DNA of 64,000 nt from Desertimonas flava (GCF_003426815.1 NZ_QKYK01000022.1:31962-95961); one strand, 5' to 3'. Shown: positions 40,619-51,323, numbered from the stretch's first letter. The notes: a model not told the origin generated them from the sequence alone. Made by a program: numbers and translations.

Positions 40619-42931
40619 TCAGGCCAGGCCGTCGATGACATCGAGGACGTGGTCGGGGGTGATGGGAAGGTGGTTGAACTTGTGGCCGACGGCGTCGGTC
40701 ACGGCGTTGGCGATGGCCGCGGCGACGAACACGGCGGGCGGCTCGGCCGCGCCGCGGGCTCCGAACGGGCCCTCGGCAGCGGGGTGCTCGAGCAGGTGGA
40801 ACTCGACCTCGGGGATGTCCACGGCGAGCGGCAGGCGGTAGTTCTCGAGCGTGCGCTCCACGTAGCGGCAGTCATCGCCGATCCGGAGGTTCTCGTAGAG
40901 GGCCAGGCCGATGCCCTGGGTGACGCCGCCCTGCACCTGGCCGCGGATGCCGTTGGGGCTGATGACCCGACCGACCTCCTGCACGACGATGTAGCGCAGG
41001 ACCCGGACGCCACCGGTGACCGGGTCGATCTCGACCACGGCGAGATGCACGTGGTACGTCGGTGTGGCCATGGCGGTGAACATGACGCCCGACCCGCAAC
41101 CGGGGTCGTAGGCGATCGGCGGCGAGGTGTACGAGCTGGTCGCCGTGATCTGTCCCACCGTCCACAACGCCGAGGCCGCGGCATCGGCCACCGAGATCGA
41201 CCGGGACGGGGTGCCGATGACACGGATCTCGCCGTCGACGATCTCGAGGTCGGCCGGATTCGACTCCATCGCGTTGGCCGCGGCGTCGAGCAGCTGCCGC
41301 TTGGCCTCGATGGCGGCGTCGCGTGCGGCGCGGCCCACGATGTGTGTGGTGCGGCTGCCCTGCGAGCCGGCGTCGAACCCGTTGATGTCGGTGTCGGGCA
41401 TGCTCGTGGTCACGTCATCGGGCGAGATGCCGAGTTCGGCGGCGACGATCTGACGAACGCCGAGCGCCATCGCGCCCGACCCGTTCTCCGTCGCTCCGGT
41501 GATCACCTGCGCGGTGCCGTCCTCGCACAACCGGACGGTGGCCTGGCCCGGCATCGGGTTCGTCATCCAGACGCCCGATGCGATGCCGACGCCCTGCCAC
41601 GGGCCGAGCTCGCCGACGAGCTGTTCCCACGGCGCGACCTCCTCCAGCTTGGCGTAGGCCTCGCCGAGGATGTCGGCCTCTTCGAGGATCTGACCCGACC
41701 GACTCGCCACGCCGCTGCGGATCAGTCGCTGCAGCCGGAACTCACGCCGATCCTCGCCGAGCGCCGTGGCGATCGAGTCCGTGTGCCGTTCGAGCGCGTG
41801 GTAGAGGTAGGTGCCACCGACACCGCGGAACGCACCGGTCGGGGCGGTGTTCGTGTACCACAGGCGCGAGATGACGCGAACGGGGCCATCGACGGTGTAA
41901 GACGCCGCGGCGAGATGCAACGGCAGCGAGGCGAGCCACGGCATCTCCGTGCTGTAGGAGCCGTTGTCCATGTCGACGCGCATCTCACGGGCGGTCATCC
42001 GGCCGTCGGCGTCGAGAGCCGTCCGCATCGTCACCACCGCGTTCTCGCGGCAGGGGCACAGCAGGAGGTCCTCCTCCCGGGTGTACACGAGCTTCACGGG
42101 GCGGCCGCAACGCCGGGCGGCGAACGCTGCGAGGGGTTCGGGGCCGGCATCGAGCTTGGCCCCGAAGCCGCCACCGATCGTGCGGCCGATGATGCGAACG
42201 TCGGACGGGCGCACGCCGAGGTATTGCGCGACACGGTCACGCACGTTGAACGGGAACTGGACGGACGTGTGGATCGTGTAACGGCCGTCGGCGTACGTCG
42301 CGACGGCGGCCTTGGGCTCGAGGTAGGCCTGGTACTGACGGTCGGTGCTGAAGGAGTCCTCCACGACGAGCGCGGCGCCGGCGAAGGCCTCGTCCACGCC
42401 GGGCGGGTCGGCCACCATCTCGGCGGCGAGGTTGCCGCCGCGGGGGAAGTCCGTGCCGCCGGTCGGCGCGTAGTCGGCCCAGTCGGGGTGGATGACCCGA
42501 GCCGTCCCGGTGGCGGCCGCGGCGAGATCGACCCCTTCGAGCGGCTCGATGTCCATCTCGATCAGGTCGGCGGCCGCTCGGGCGATCGCCAGCGTGTCGG
42601 CGACCACGAGGGCGATGGCCTCCCCTTCGAAGCGCACCTCTTCGGCGGCGAACAGCTGCTGATCGCGCACCACCCACCCGGCTCGGGTGTCGGGCTGGTC
42701 GGCGGCCGTGTACACGCCGCGAACCCCGGGCAGTTTCGTCGCGGCATCGATGTCGACGCCCAGCAGTCGGCCGGCGGGGACCGGCGAGCGCCGCACGACG
42801 GCGTGCAGCATTCCCGTCTCGAGGTGATCGACGGCGTAGACGGCGTCGCCCACCACCTTGCTCACCGCATCCGAGCGGTGCAGCGGCTGGCCGATCAGGC
42901 TCGGCGGCGGGCTCACGGCAGCGATCGTCAT
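40619..42931 (-). CDS. Molybdenum hydroxylase large subunit (xanthine dehydrogenase/CoxL-like)
   Basis: 770 aa, molybdopterin-binding subunit. N-terminal PLHRSDAVSKVVGDAVYAVD, GRTIGGGFGAKLDAGPEPLA (Mo-pterin contact), APTGAFRGVGGTYLYHALER, and the C-terminal GPFGARGAAEPPAVF holding the catalytic Glu. The AYXCSFR motif of form I CO dehydrogenase is absent, so it is more likely a hydroxylase of an N-heterocycle or aldehyde. ATGA-type overlap with the 2Fe-2S subunit gene. A 76-nt gap separates it from DUF917. Confidence 0.93.
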   Translation of the reverse strand: MTIAAVSPPPSLIGQPLHRSDAVSKVVGDAVYAVDHLETGMLHAVVRRSPVPAGRLLGVDIDAATKLPGVRGVYTAADQPDTRAGWVVRDQQLFAAEEVRFEGEAIALVVADTLAIARAAADLIEMDIEPLEGVDLAAAATGTARVIHPDWADYAPTGGTDFPRGGNLAAEMVADPPGVDEAFAGAALVVEDSFSTDRQYQAYLEPKAAVATYADGRYTIHTSVQFPFNVRDRVAQYLGVRPSDVRIIGRTIGGGFGAKLDAGPEPLAAFAARRCGRPVKLVYTREEDLLLCPCRENAVVTMRTALDADGRMTAREMRVDMDNGSYSTEMPWLASLPLHLAAASYTVDGPVRVISRLWYTNTAPTGAFRGVGGTYLYHALERHTDSIATALGEDRREFRLQRLIRSGVASRSGQILEEADILGEAYAKLEEVAPWEQLVGELGPWQGVGIASGVWMTNPMPGQATVRLCEDGTAQVITGATENGSGAMALGVRQIVAAELGISPDDVTTSMPDTDINGFDAGSQGSRTTHIVGRAARDAAIEAKRQLLDAAANAMESNPADLEIVDGEIRVIGTPSRSISVADAAASALWTVGQITATSSYTSPPIAYDPGCGSGVMFTAMATPTYHVHLAVVEIDPVTGGVRVLRYIVVQEVGRVISPNGIRGQVQGGVTQGIGLALYENLRIGDDCRYVERTLENYRLPLAVDIPEVEFHLLEHPAAEGPFGARGAAEPPAVFVAAAIANAVTDAVGHKFNHLPITPDHVLDVIDGLA

Positions 42932-43391
42932 GACGCCCTCCCGTCACGGACTCGCACGGCCGCTTCGACGATTTGGGCGTAGCCGGTGCAGCGGCAGATG
43001 TTGCCGGCGAGGGCGGTCTTGATGTCGTCGTCGGTCGGTGCCGGCGCCTCCTCCAACAGGGCGTGCAGCGTGAGCACGAACCCGGGTGTGCAGAACCCGC
43101 ACTGCACGCCGCCGGCCTCGACGAAGGCCTGCTGAATCGGGGCCAGGGCGCCGTCGACGGCAAGCCCCTCGATCGTCGTGATGGATCGGCCGTCGCAGCC
43201 CGCCGCCGGATAGATGCACGAGTCGACCGGTTCGCCGTCGACGAGCACGGTGCACGACCCGCACTCTCCTTCGGCACACCCTTCCTTCGTGCCGCGGAGG
43301 AGGAGTCGCTCGCGGATCGACTCGAGCAGCGTCTCGGTGGGCTCGACGTCGAGCACCTGCGCCACGCCGTTGACGGTCAGGCTGATGGTGT

Positions 43392-43395
<4 letters not shown>
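42928..43395 (-). CDS. Molybdenum hydroxylase 2Fe-2S subunit
   Basis: 155 aa. Plant-type 2Fe-2S cluster GCAEGECGSCTVLVDG with a fourth Cys in DSCIYPA, and the second cluster CGFCTPGFVLTLHALLEE...GNICRCTGYAQIVEA. Both are complete, as in CoxS/XdhC-type subunits. It overlaps both neighbours by 4 nt. It carries electrons from the Mo site to FAD. Confidence 0.95.
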
Positions 43396-44315
<920 letters not shown>

Positions 44316-44517
44316 GCGCTCGGCTGTGGGGTGGTGGGCAACATCGGTCGGCCGGTCGGCATGCGCCGAAGGTACGGAAGGCCGACTGGGCAGCCAATGG
44401 ACGAACTGCCGAAAATGGCCGAAATGCGGTGCGTCACGCACAGTTGTTTCTTGGGTGTTACGTGTGCCGTCCGGGTCGAAGTGCACAAATACCGACCCCG
44501 TAGTATCCGCTCTGCAC
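44316..44517. promoter_or_regulatory. Divergent promoter region with 13-bp palindrome
   Basis: It lies between the hydroxylase operon and the PucR-type gene. GTGCGT-C-ACGCAC (44429-44441) is a perfect palindrome. The flank also has a direct pair CCGAAAATGG/CCGAAATGCGG, and TAGTAT (44501-44506) is a good -10 element 11 nt before the PucR ATG. The palindrome is a plausible site for the regulator. Confidence 0.5.
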
Positions 44518-46029
44518 ATGACCGGCCTCGATCGCATCCTCGACGTCACCAACCACGGCGACCGGGCCACGGCGGAGTTTCTCGCGGGGCACGCGGGCGT
44601 CGACGTGGCGGAAGTTCAACTCGCCGCACAGTTCTCCGACGTCGACGAGGCGCGAACGCGGTCGCTGCTCGTGTTCGACCGCGATCTCTCCCAGATCTGC
44701 GGCACCTATCGATTCGACATCGCCGTACGACGGGCCGTCAGCCGAAACGTGGCGGGCGTCGTCGTGTTCGTCTCGGACCGCTCGAAGATCTCGCAGACCG
44801 CAGTCGCCATCGCCCGTAAGACGAACACGGCTCTGATCCGGCTCGACGCCAGCACCGACGTGAGCTCGCTCGTGCAGGCGATGGCGCGTCGCGCGACCGA
44901 TGAACTCCATCTCACCGTCGACCGAGCCAGGGAGGCAGCTCGGGCGATCGGCCAGCTCGACCGACAGGCCCGCACGGTCGACGACCTGATCGAGCTGACC
45001 TCCGTGTTTCTCGGGCGATCGATCGAGCTCCGGCGTCGCGGCGAGGCCCTCAACATCGGGGCCATCGCCGTTCCGGCCGTCGTGACCGATGCCGGTGGCG
45101 ACTGGCTCACGGTGATGCCGATCGGCCAGGACGACGCCGATCTGCTCGAGCTGGTGCTGTGGCGCCTCGCCGCTGAGGTGAGCCGCGTCACGTTCGAGGC
45201 CGGGCACAGCCGGAGCGCCAAGCGTCAGTCCTCGGCGGAAGTGCTGCTGCAGCTGCTCGACGCCGACCGGGCGACACGGGTCGATCTCGTCGCGCCGGCG
45301 CGGCGGGTCGGCATCCAGCCCGAGGGATGGCACGCCATCGCCCGTTTCGAGTTCGACAACCTCCACACCCTCGTCGCCGACGAGGCCGAGTCGTACAGCA
45401 CGCGTGAGCGGCTGGCGACGCTGGCCCTCGACACCATGCTCGGCCGGGTCTCGTCGTGCCACGTGGCCCACGACCCGAAGATGCTCGTGGTGCTGTGGAC
45501 CGACGACCACGCTCCCGCGGCAGAGGACGGCCTCGCCCTGCATCGCTCGATGGTCGAACTGTCGAGCGCCATGGCCGACGCCGTGCCCGGTCTCCGCTAC
45601 TTCGCCGGCGTCGGCACGATGCGAGCCGAACTCTCCGGCCTGGCGATGAGCGCGACCGAGGCCCGCCTCGCGGCGTCGGCGGCCCGCAGCCGCCGTCGCG
45701 TCAATTACCCGACCAGCTTCGACGCTCTCGGCCTCCAACAGACCTTGGTGGAGTGGTACGGGTCGCCGACCGTACGTGAATCCGCCGATTCACTGTTGGC
45801 TCCATTGCGCGACCTCACGGGACAGAAGAGCGCGGCGTTGACCGAAACCCTGTGCACCTACCTCGACGAGCAGGGATCGGTGGCCAACACCGCCACTCGC
45901 CTGCATCTGCACCGCAACGCCGTCCGATATCGCGTCCGCCAGGCGTTCGAACTGCTGGATGTCGACCCCGACGACCCCGACCAACGCCTCTTCCTCCACC
46001 TCGCCCTCCGCGCCGAACGCGGCCGGTGA
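44518..46029 (+). CDS. PucR/CdaR-type helix-turn-helix regulator
   Basis: 503 aa. The N-terminal part is a PucR-like sensor region (LLVFDRDLSQICGTYRFDIA; SRNVAGVVVFVSDRSKISQT), the middle a GGDEF-related CdaR-type region (ELSGLAMSATEARLAASAAR). The C terminus carries the PucR HTH: LCTYLDEQGSVANTATRLHL, HRNAVRYRVRQAFELLDVD. This family controls purine, hydantoin or allantoin catabolism in other bacteria. It is divergent from the molybdenum-hydroxylase operon, so it is its likely regulator. Hairpin B copy 5 follows. Confidence 0.9.
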   Translation: MTGLDRILDVTNHGDRATAEFLAGHAGVDVAEVQLAAQFSDVDEARTRSLLVFDRDLSQICGTYRFDIAVRRAVSRNVAGVVVFVSDRSKISQTAVAIARKTNTALIRLDASTDVSSLVQAMARRATDELHLTVDRAREAARAIGQLDRQARTVDDLIELTSVFLGRSIELRRRGEALNIGAIAVPAVVTDAGGDWLTVMPIGQDDADLLELVLWRLAAEVSRVTFEAGHSRSAKRQSSAEVLLQLLDADRATRVDLVAPARRVGIQPEGWHAIARFEFDNLHTLVADEAESYSTRERLATLALDTMLGRVSSCHVAHDPKMLVVLWTDDHAPAAEDGLALHRSMVELSSAMADAVPGLRYFAGVGTMRAELSGLAMSATEARLAASAARSRRRVNYPTSFDALGLQQTLVEWYGSPTVRESADSLLAPLRDLTGQKSAALTETLCTYLDEQGSVANTATRLHLHRNAVRYRVRQAFELLDVDPDDPDQRLFLHLALRAERGR

Positions 46030-46068
46030 GATGGTCCCCCGCATTCTCTCACCGCGCCCGCCACAGAC

Positions 46069-46116
46069 TTCCTGTACTGAAAATTGCTCGTCTGTGAGAA
46101 GGAATCAGTACAGGAA
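46069..46116. repeat. Dispersed hairpin family B, copy 5
   Basis: Outer arms TTCCTGTACTGA (46069-46080) and TCAGTACAGGAA (46105-46116); the inner part has TTGCTCG and TCTGTGAG close to copy 4. It lies between converging genes, 40 nt after the PucR stop and 5 nt before the oxidoreductase stop, a terminator-like position. Confidence 0.8.
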
Positions 46117-46121
46117 CTCGA

Positions 46122-47105
46122 TCAGGTGATCGCCGGGAGGACGGAGCGGCCCAGGGTGTCGACGGCGGCGAGGAGGTCGGCGCCGAGCGGCGGCCCGAAC
46201 GACAGGTGCTCGACACCGGTTGCCATCAGCGATTCGCAGCGCTCGATCACGTCGGTGGGCGTGCCGGCGATGCCGAGTCGCAGCATCTGCGGCGTGACCA
46301 GACGGCGCGCCGCGTCGATGCCGTGCTCCTGGAGGGCGAGCTGGATCGGCACGAAGTCGTCCAGGCTCAGTCCGGCGCGTTCGAGGAGGTAGGGCGCGAA
46401 CGAGGCGCCGTAGTAGGCGATCTTCTCGGCCAGGGCGGCGCGGGCGGCGTCGCGATCGTCGTCGACCGAGACCCAGATACACGCGGCCACGTCGATGCCG
46501 GCCGGGTCGCGCCCAGCGGCCTCGGCGCCGGCGACGATCTGAGCACGAGCCGTGGGGAAGTGTTCCGGCGGGAACAGCAGCGGCAAGGCGCCGTCGGCGA
46601 CCTCGCCGGCGACGGCGAGCATCCGCGGGCTCATCGCGCCCAGGTAGATCGGCACCGGAGACGCGTCGAAGCGCAGGTAGTCGAGTGACGTGCCCTCCCG
46701 CTCGCCGGCGAGCAGCGCCCGGATGCGGGTCACCGCATCGCGGGTGCGGGCGACCGGCTGCGGACGATCGAGGCCGGCCCAGCCGAGGAACTCCTCGGCG
46801 CCGGCGCCCAGGCCGAGCAGGAACCGGCCGGCGGATGCCTCGTCGAGGGTGGCCGCCATCATGGCGATCTCCACGGGATGCACGGAGTAGGGGTTCATGA
46901 TCCCCACGCCGAGCCCGATGCGCTCGGTCGCCGACGCCGCGGCGGTCAGGAGTACCGGGGCCGATCGCAGGTACAGGTCGTTGGACACCCAGATCTGGTC
47001 GAAGCCGGCCGCCTCGGCCCGGCGGGCCAGGGCGACGAACTCGGCGACGGTGAGGTCGTTGTTGAGCCGAAGGCTGGTGCGCAGCGGCCGGGCGGACCCG
47101 GTCAC
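46122..47105 (-). CDS. LLM class F420-dependent oxidoreductase
   Basis: 327 aa from the GTG at 47105 (in GTGA with the Rid gene). LARRAEAAGFDQIWVSNDLY, TERIGLGVGIMNPYSVHPVE, GRFLLGLGAGAEEFLGWAGL and FGPPLGADLLAAVD are typical of F420-type luciferase-like proteins related to methylene-tetrahydromethanopterin reductase. A longer frame upstream is the Rid gene shadow and is not part of it. Translational coupling to a Rid-family protein recalls RutA-RutC. Substrate unknown. Confidence 0.87.
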   Translation of the reverse strand: MTGSARPLRTSLRLNNDLTVAEFVALARRAEAAGFDQIWVSNDLYLRSAPVLLTAAASATERIGLGVGIMNPYSVHPVEIAMMAATLDEASAGRFLLGLGAGAEEFLGWAGLDRPQPVARTRDAVTRIRALLAGEREGTSLDYLRFDASPVPIYLGAMSPRMLAVAGEVADGALPLLFPPEHFPTARAQIVAGAEAAGRDPAGIDVAACIWVSVDDDRDAARAALAEKIAYYGASFAPYLLERAGLSLDDFVPIQLALQEHGIDAARRLVTPQMLRLGIAGTPTDVIERCESLMATGVEHLSFGPPLGADLLAAVDTLGRSVLPAIT

Positions 47106-47521
47106 GACTGCCCTGCGGTCTCGTCGTTGTCGGCCGACCCCACCACGGCCTCGACCTCGACCTCGACGAGCAGGCCCACACCGACGAGGGCGGCGACGAA
47201 CAGCGTGGTGTTCGCCGGCTGCACGTCGCCGAGCATCTCCTGATGCGCCCGCGCGGCGGCCTTCCAGTCGGCTCCGGGCACCAGGTACACCCGCGTCCGG
47301 ATCACGTCGCCGACGGCACCGCCGAGCGCCTCGACCGCCGCCAGCGAGCGGGTCAACGCCTCGCGGGTCTGGCCGTAGACGTCGCCGGGATGCAGCGGCG
47401 AACCGTCGGGGGCCGATGCCGTCGTGCCGCTCACCGCGATGTGACAGCCGGTGCGGGCGGCGCGGGCGTATCCCGCCAGGGCCTGCCACTCGGTGGCGTC
47501 GAGGTATCGCTCGGAGCTCAT
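47102..47521 (-). CDS. RidA-family (YjgF/UK114) protein
   Basis: 139 aa from the ATG at 47521. Rid fold: YARAARTGCHIAVSGTTASA, LAAVEALGGAVGDVIRTRVY, DVQPANTTLFV and VEVEVEAVV. In the enamine/imine deaminase RidA the residue after P-A is the catalytic Arg (PAR); here it is Asn (PAN), so this belongs to a Rid subfamily without that Arg. Its activity may differ. It is the first gene of a pair with the oxidoreductase and is divergent from the S9 peptidase. Confidence 0.88.
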   Translation of the reverse strand: MSSERYLDATEWQALAGYARAARTGCHIAVSGTTASAPDGSPLHPGDVYGQTREALTRSLAAVEALGGAVGDVIRTRVYLVPGADWKAAARAHQEMLGDVQPANTTLFVAALVGVGLLVEVEVEAVVGSADNDETAGQS

Positions 47522-47675
47522 CGTCGGGTCGCCTCCATCAACGGGCACAGCCACCGGCAGCCCTGGGTCGGAAACGGGCGTCACGGTAACATCACGCTCG
47601 CTCCGGACCGGGATCGCCGAGCCGTCCGCGGGCCGCACCACACGACCCGTCAGGCCGGCGACGAACGGAGCGCCG

Positions 47676-49691
47676 ATGGCCAAGACCCCCGTGGAGATCT
47701 CAGACCTCGATCGATTCGCTGAGATCCCAGAGGTCGCCATCAGCGCCGACGGACGGCTGGTCGCCGCCGTCACGGCCACCCCGGACGGCATCACCAACCG
47801 CTACCGCCGCGACCTCGTCGTCGTGCCGGCGACCGGTGATCACTCCCCCGTCGCCGTGCCGCCGGCCGAACCCGGTCGCACGCGGACGCCGCGCTGGTCG
47901 CCGGTCGGAACTCGCTTGGCGATGGTGGTCGACAGCCCCAACGGTGGAGAGGTCCGGGTCTGGGATGCCGACGATTCGAGCGCGAGCGCGATCACGGTCG
48001 TCGCCGGATGGCCCGACCCGATCGAGGAGCTCGTGTGGTCTCCCGACGGACAGCGGCTGCTCTTCGTCGTGCGCGAGCCGGTCGACCGCGGGTTCTACGA
48101 GATCCCCGAGGACCGCCGGCCCCCTCGTCGCCTCACCGAACTGGGCTACCGCGAGGACGGGATCGGCTGGCTCGTCGACCGCCCCCGCCAGGCCTACCTC
48201 GTCGAGCCGGGCGCCGAGCCACGGAAGCTGAGCATCGGCGGCTTCGACGACGCCGAGTTCTCGTGGCACCCCGACGGCACCCGCGTGTACTTCGTGTCGC
48301 GACGGCACGAGGGCCGTCACCGGGCGCCGACCAACGCGGTCTACACGCAGGCCATCGACGGCGGCGAACCGACGGCCGTCACCGACGCAGCCGTCGCCTA
48401 CGGCCAACCGCTGCCGTCACCCTCGGGCAACCTGATCGCCGTCACGGTGACCGACATCGCCCACTACCCCGCCACGACGCACCTCGCCGTGCTCGACCCG
48501 GCCAGCGGATCCGTGACCGACCTGTCGCACGTCCTCGACCGCGACTGCCACGGCGAGACCGCCGTCTGGCGCGGCGACGAGGCGATCGACGTGATCGTCG
48601 ACTCCGAGGGCTTCAGCGGCATCGTCCGCTTCGACGTCACCGCACCCGGCCAATACCGAGACGTCCTCGCCGTCGACCAGCGCCGGATCACCGCCTTCGA
48701 CACCGTCGTCGGCGCCTCCGGAGTGACCACCGCCTTCGTCGTCTCCGGCGTCGCCGATCCGCCGGCGCTGCGCGTGCTCACGAGTGACGCCGAACCCGCC
48801 GGCATCGGCGCGGTCGACGCCGTGACTCCCAACGCCGGGTTGGCCGAGTCGCGCGATCTGCGGGTGCCCACGCATGCTGCGGTCGCCACGGCGCCCGGCG
48901 TCGAGATCGACTCGTGGCTCGCCCTCCCCGATGGCGACCGATGGGCCGGGCCGCACCCGCTCGTCGTGTGGCTGCAGGGCGGCGGCACGCAGTTCGGCGG
49001 GCAGTGGTCGCACGAGCTGCAGCTGCTGCTCAGCGCCGGGTACGCCGTGGTGTTCCTCAACCCGCGCGGCTCGGCCGGCTACGGCACGGCGTGGATGCGG
49101 GCGGTGTCGGGCCGGCGCGCCGAACAGCCGGGGTCGGGCTGGGGCGTCGACGACATCGCCGACGTCGCCGCAGTGGTGCGCGCCACCCTCGATCGCAACC
49201 CCCAGCTCGACGCGGCCCGCGTCGGCGTGATGGGCGGCTCGTACGGCGGCCTCGTCACCACCCACCTGCTCGCCCAGACCGACCTGTTCGCCGCCGGATG
49301 GGCCGAGCGAGGCCCGTACAACCTGTACAGCGACGCCGGGACGATGGACGAGTCGCCGTGGTTCTTCGAGGCCTACCTCGGCGGCGACCACCTCACCGAC
49401 CCCGAGTCGTACTGGCTGGCGTCACCGCTGCGGCTCGTCGAGGGGATCACCGCGCCGCTGGCCATCGTCCATTCCGAGCAGGACTACCGCTGCCCGATCG
49501 GCCAGGCCGAGGAGCTGTTCATGGCGCTCAAGCTCCGTGACCGCACCGTGGAGATGATCCGCTTCCCCGGCGAAGGCCACGGCCTCACCCGCAACGGCAG
49601 CCCGGTGCACCGGGCCCAGCGCCTCGAGCTGCTCCTCGAGTGGTTCGGGCGGTGGCTGTCACCCGTGACGAGCGACGCCGCTGCGTCGTAG
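47676..49691 (+). CDS. S9 family peptidase (prolyl oligopeptidase/acylaminoacyl peptidase-like)
   Basis: 671 aa from the ATG at 47676. The first 400 residues form a beta-propeller (PRWSPVGTRLAMVVDS, VWSPDGQRLLFVV, FSWHPDGTRVYFVSRRHEGR). The C-terminal alpha/beta hydrolase carries GGSYGGLVTTHLL with S522, acid in IVHSEQDYRCP and His in GEGHGLTRNGSP. No signal peptide, so it cleaves short peptides in the cytoplasm by family. Its 3' end overlaps the DUF885 gene antisense by 33 nt. It is part of a locus rich in peptide uptake and breakdown functions. Confidence 0.93.
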   Translation: MAKTPVEISDLDRFAEIPEVAISADGRLVAAVTATPDGITNRYRRDLVVVPATGDHSPVAVPPAEPGRTRTPRWSPVGTRLAMVVDSPNGGEVRVWDADDSSASAITVVAGWPDPIEELVWSPDGQRLLFVVREPVDRGFYEIPEDRRPPRRLTELGYREDGIGWLVDRPRQAYLVEPGAEPRKLSIGGFDDAEFSWHPDGTRVYFVSRRHEGRHRAPTNAVYTQAIDGGEPTAVTDAAVAYGQPLPSPSGNLIAVTVTDIAHYPATTHLAVLDPASGSVTDLSHVLDRDCHGETAVWRGDEAIDVIVDSEGFSGIVRFDVTAPGQYRDVLAVDQRRITAFDTVVGASGVTTAFVVSGVADPPALRVLTSDAEPAGIGAVDAVTPNAGLAESRDLRVPTHAAVATAPGVEIDSWLALPDGDRWAGPHPLVVWLQGGGTQFGGQWSHELQLLLSAGYAVVFLNPRGSAGYGTAWMRAVSGRRAEQPGSGWGVDDIADVAAVVRATLDRNPQLDAARVGVMGGSYGGLVTTHLLAQTDLFAAGWAERGPYNLYSDAGTMDESPWFFEAYLGGDHLTDPESYWLASPLRLVEGITAPLAIVHSEQDYRCPIGQAEELFMALKLRDRTVEMIRFPGEGHGLTRNGSPVHRAQRLELLLEWFGRWLSPVTSDAAAS

Positions 49692-51323
49692 CTCCCCGAT
49701 CCGCTCGAGGTCGCTCGGGTCGTCGAGCAGCTCCCAGCGCTGCAGCGAGAACGGCACGTTGCCGTCGAGCCACACGCGGTCGTGGAACGCCTGGAGGTCG
49801 AACCCGTCGGCCCGGGCGGCGTCGTTCAGCAGGCCCAGCAGTTGGGTCTTGCCGATCTGGTACGACATCGCCAGTCCGGGCGTCGAGGCGAAGAACGCCG
49901 CCTCTTCGCGGGCCGTTGCGGCGTCCATCGGCACCTCGCGTTCGAGGAAGGCACCCGCCTCGGCGATCGTCATCGAGCCGCGGGCGAGATGGACGTCGAC
50001 CACCACGCGAAGTGCTCGCAGGCGCATGAAGTTGTAGATGACCTCGCGGCTGCGGGGGTTGTCGTCGAACAGGCCCGAGGCGAGCATCATCTCCTCGTTG
50101 TAGAAGGCGACCCCCTCGTTGGCCGTCGAGTCGTAGTAGTGACGCCGAACGGGGCGGGGGTGGGCCCACGACAGCACGAGCTGCTGGTAGTGGACGCCTT
50201 CGTGGACGATCCCGAGGCGCGGGTCGTGGGCGTTGGCGGCGTAGAAGTAGGGCAGGTCGGGGCCGGGAGGCGGGAAGAATGCCGAGCCGTTCTGGTCCAG
50301 CCGGCTGGGACCGGTGAGGTCGTCGGCGACGCCGAGCCAGGTGATCGGCGCGACGTGGTCGGGCAGCGGGTGGGTGTTGTAGTGGCGCATCCAGTCGGGC
50401 TGCGACAGAAGGCCGCGCTCCTCGTAGAAGCGCCGGATGCCGAGCTCCATCTCGGCCTGAGCGGCCGCCTGCTCGGCGCCGGTGGAGAACACGGGCGGAG
50501 GCTTGGACCGTCCGGGTGTGCCGTTGCGGCGCCGTTCGAGCAGCTCGAAGGCCGCCGCCCGGTCGGCCTCGTGCCGCCCGATGGCCAGCAGTTCGTCGGT
50601 GGTGAACGGCAAAAGCGCGACGTCGGTGAGGAACCACTGGAAGTCGTCGTCGCCGACCGGGGTCCAACGCACGAAGCCCTCGGCGCTCGCCGTGATCCAG
50701 TCGCGGTAGCCGCCGAGGGCCACCGCCGCCGCGGCGCCGGCCGCGCGCAGGCTGTCGATGTCGGCCGGCGTGAGCCCCGGGGTGTCGAGCCGGCACAGCG
50801 CGTCGACCATCCGGGCGACGTCGTCCTCGACGGTGGCCAGCTCGCCGGCGGCGAGCGCGGCGAACTCGGAGACGGCCGTGCCGGCGACGTTGGCCCGCCC
50901 GTCGTCGAGGATCTTCGGTGTCGACGCCAGGTGCCGTGTGATGTCACGAATCCGCCCGGCGTCGACCTCGACCGGCGTCAGCAGGTCGTACACGCACCCC
51001 AGCGACTGGTGCACGTAGAACCCCGGGTGCCGCGCCCACATCCGCAACACGTCGGATTCCCACCGGACGCGGGCCATGGCCGACCGCAGCAGCAGGTGGT
51101 CGACGCGGTCGGCGACGGCGCCGTCAGGGCCGGGATCGAGGATCTCGAGCCGTTGCTCGAACTCGAGCAACGCCGCGGCGTGGTCGGCGCGGGCCGGCGC
51201 CGAGAAGTCGGGGATCCACCCCGCCGGGCGCTCGAGGCGGGGGATGTCGTCGTGACTGCGGGGCTGCTGGCCCGCCCTCCACGTCCAGAAGTCGGCGCAC
51301 AGGTCGTCAAGCGATGTGGACAC
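49659..51323 (-). CDS. DUF885 family metallopeptidase-like protein (copy 1)
   Basis: 554 aa, mostly helical. The zinc motif is HEGVH at 374-378 in GIVHEGVHYQQLVL, a plain HExxH without the PG insertion of copy 2. Further conserved parts are DSTANEGVAFYNEEMMLASG and LAMSYQIGKTQLLGLLNDAA, as in DUF885 members. No signal peptide. The relation to carboxypeptidase-type M32/DUF885 enzymes suggests peptide or amino-acid-conjugate hydrolysis. It is divergent from the peptide transporter operon. Confidence 0.88.
   Translation of the reverse strand: MSTSLDDLCADFWTWRAGQQPRSHDDIPRLERPAGWIPDFSAPARADHAAALLEFEQRLEILDPGPDGAVADRVDHLLLRSAMARVRWESDVLRMWARHPGFYVHQSLGCVYDLLTPVEVDAGRIRDITRHLASTPKILDDGRANVAGTAVSEFAALAAGELATVEDDVARMVDALCRLDTPGLTPADIDSLRAAGAAAAVALGGYRDWITASAEGFVRWTPVGDDDFQWFLTDVALLPFTTDELLAIGRHEADRAAAFELLERRRNGTPGRSKPPPVFSTGAEQAAAQAEMELGIRRFYEERGLLSQPDWMRHYNTHPLPDHVAPITWLGVADDLTGPSRLDQNGSAFFPPPGPDLPYFYAANAHDPRLGIVHEGVHYQQLVLSWAHPRPVRRHYYDSTANEGVAFYNEEMMLASGLFDDNPRSREVIYNFMRLRALRVVVDVHLARGSMTIAEAGAFLEREVPMDAATAREEAAFFASTPGLAMSYQIGKTQLLGLLNDAARADGFDLQAFHDRVWLDGNVPFSLQRWELLDDPSDLERIGELRRSGVARHG

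Noticed and set aside
40649..42982. 777-codon open frame antisense to the Mo-hydroxylase large subunit
   Set aside because: No recognisable motif; the minus strand encodes a full-length molybdenum hydroxylase.
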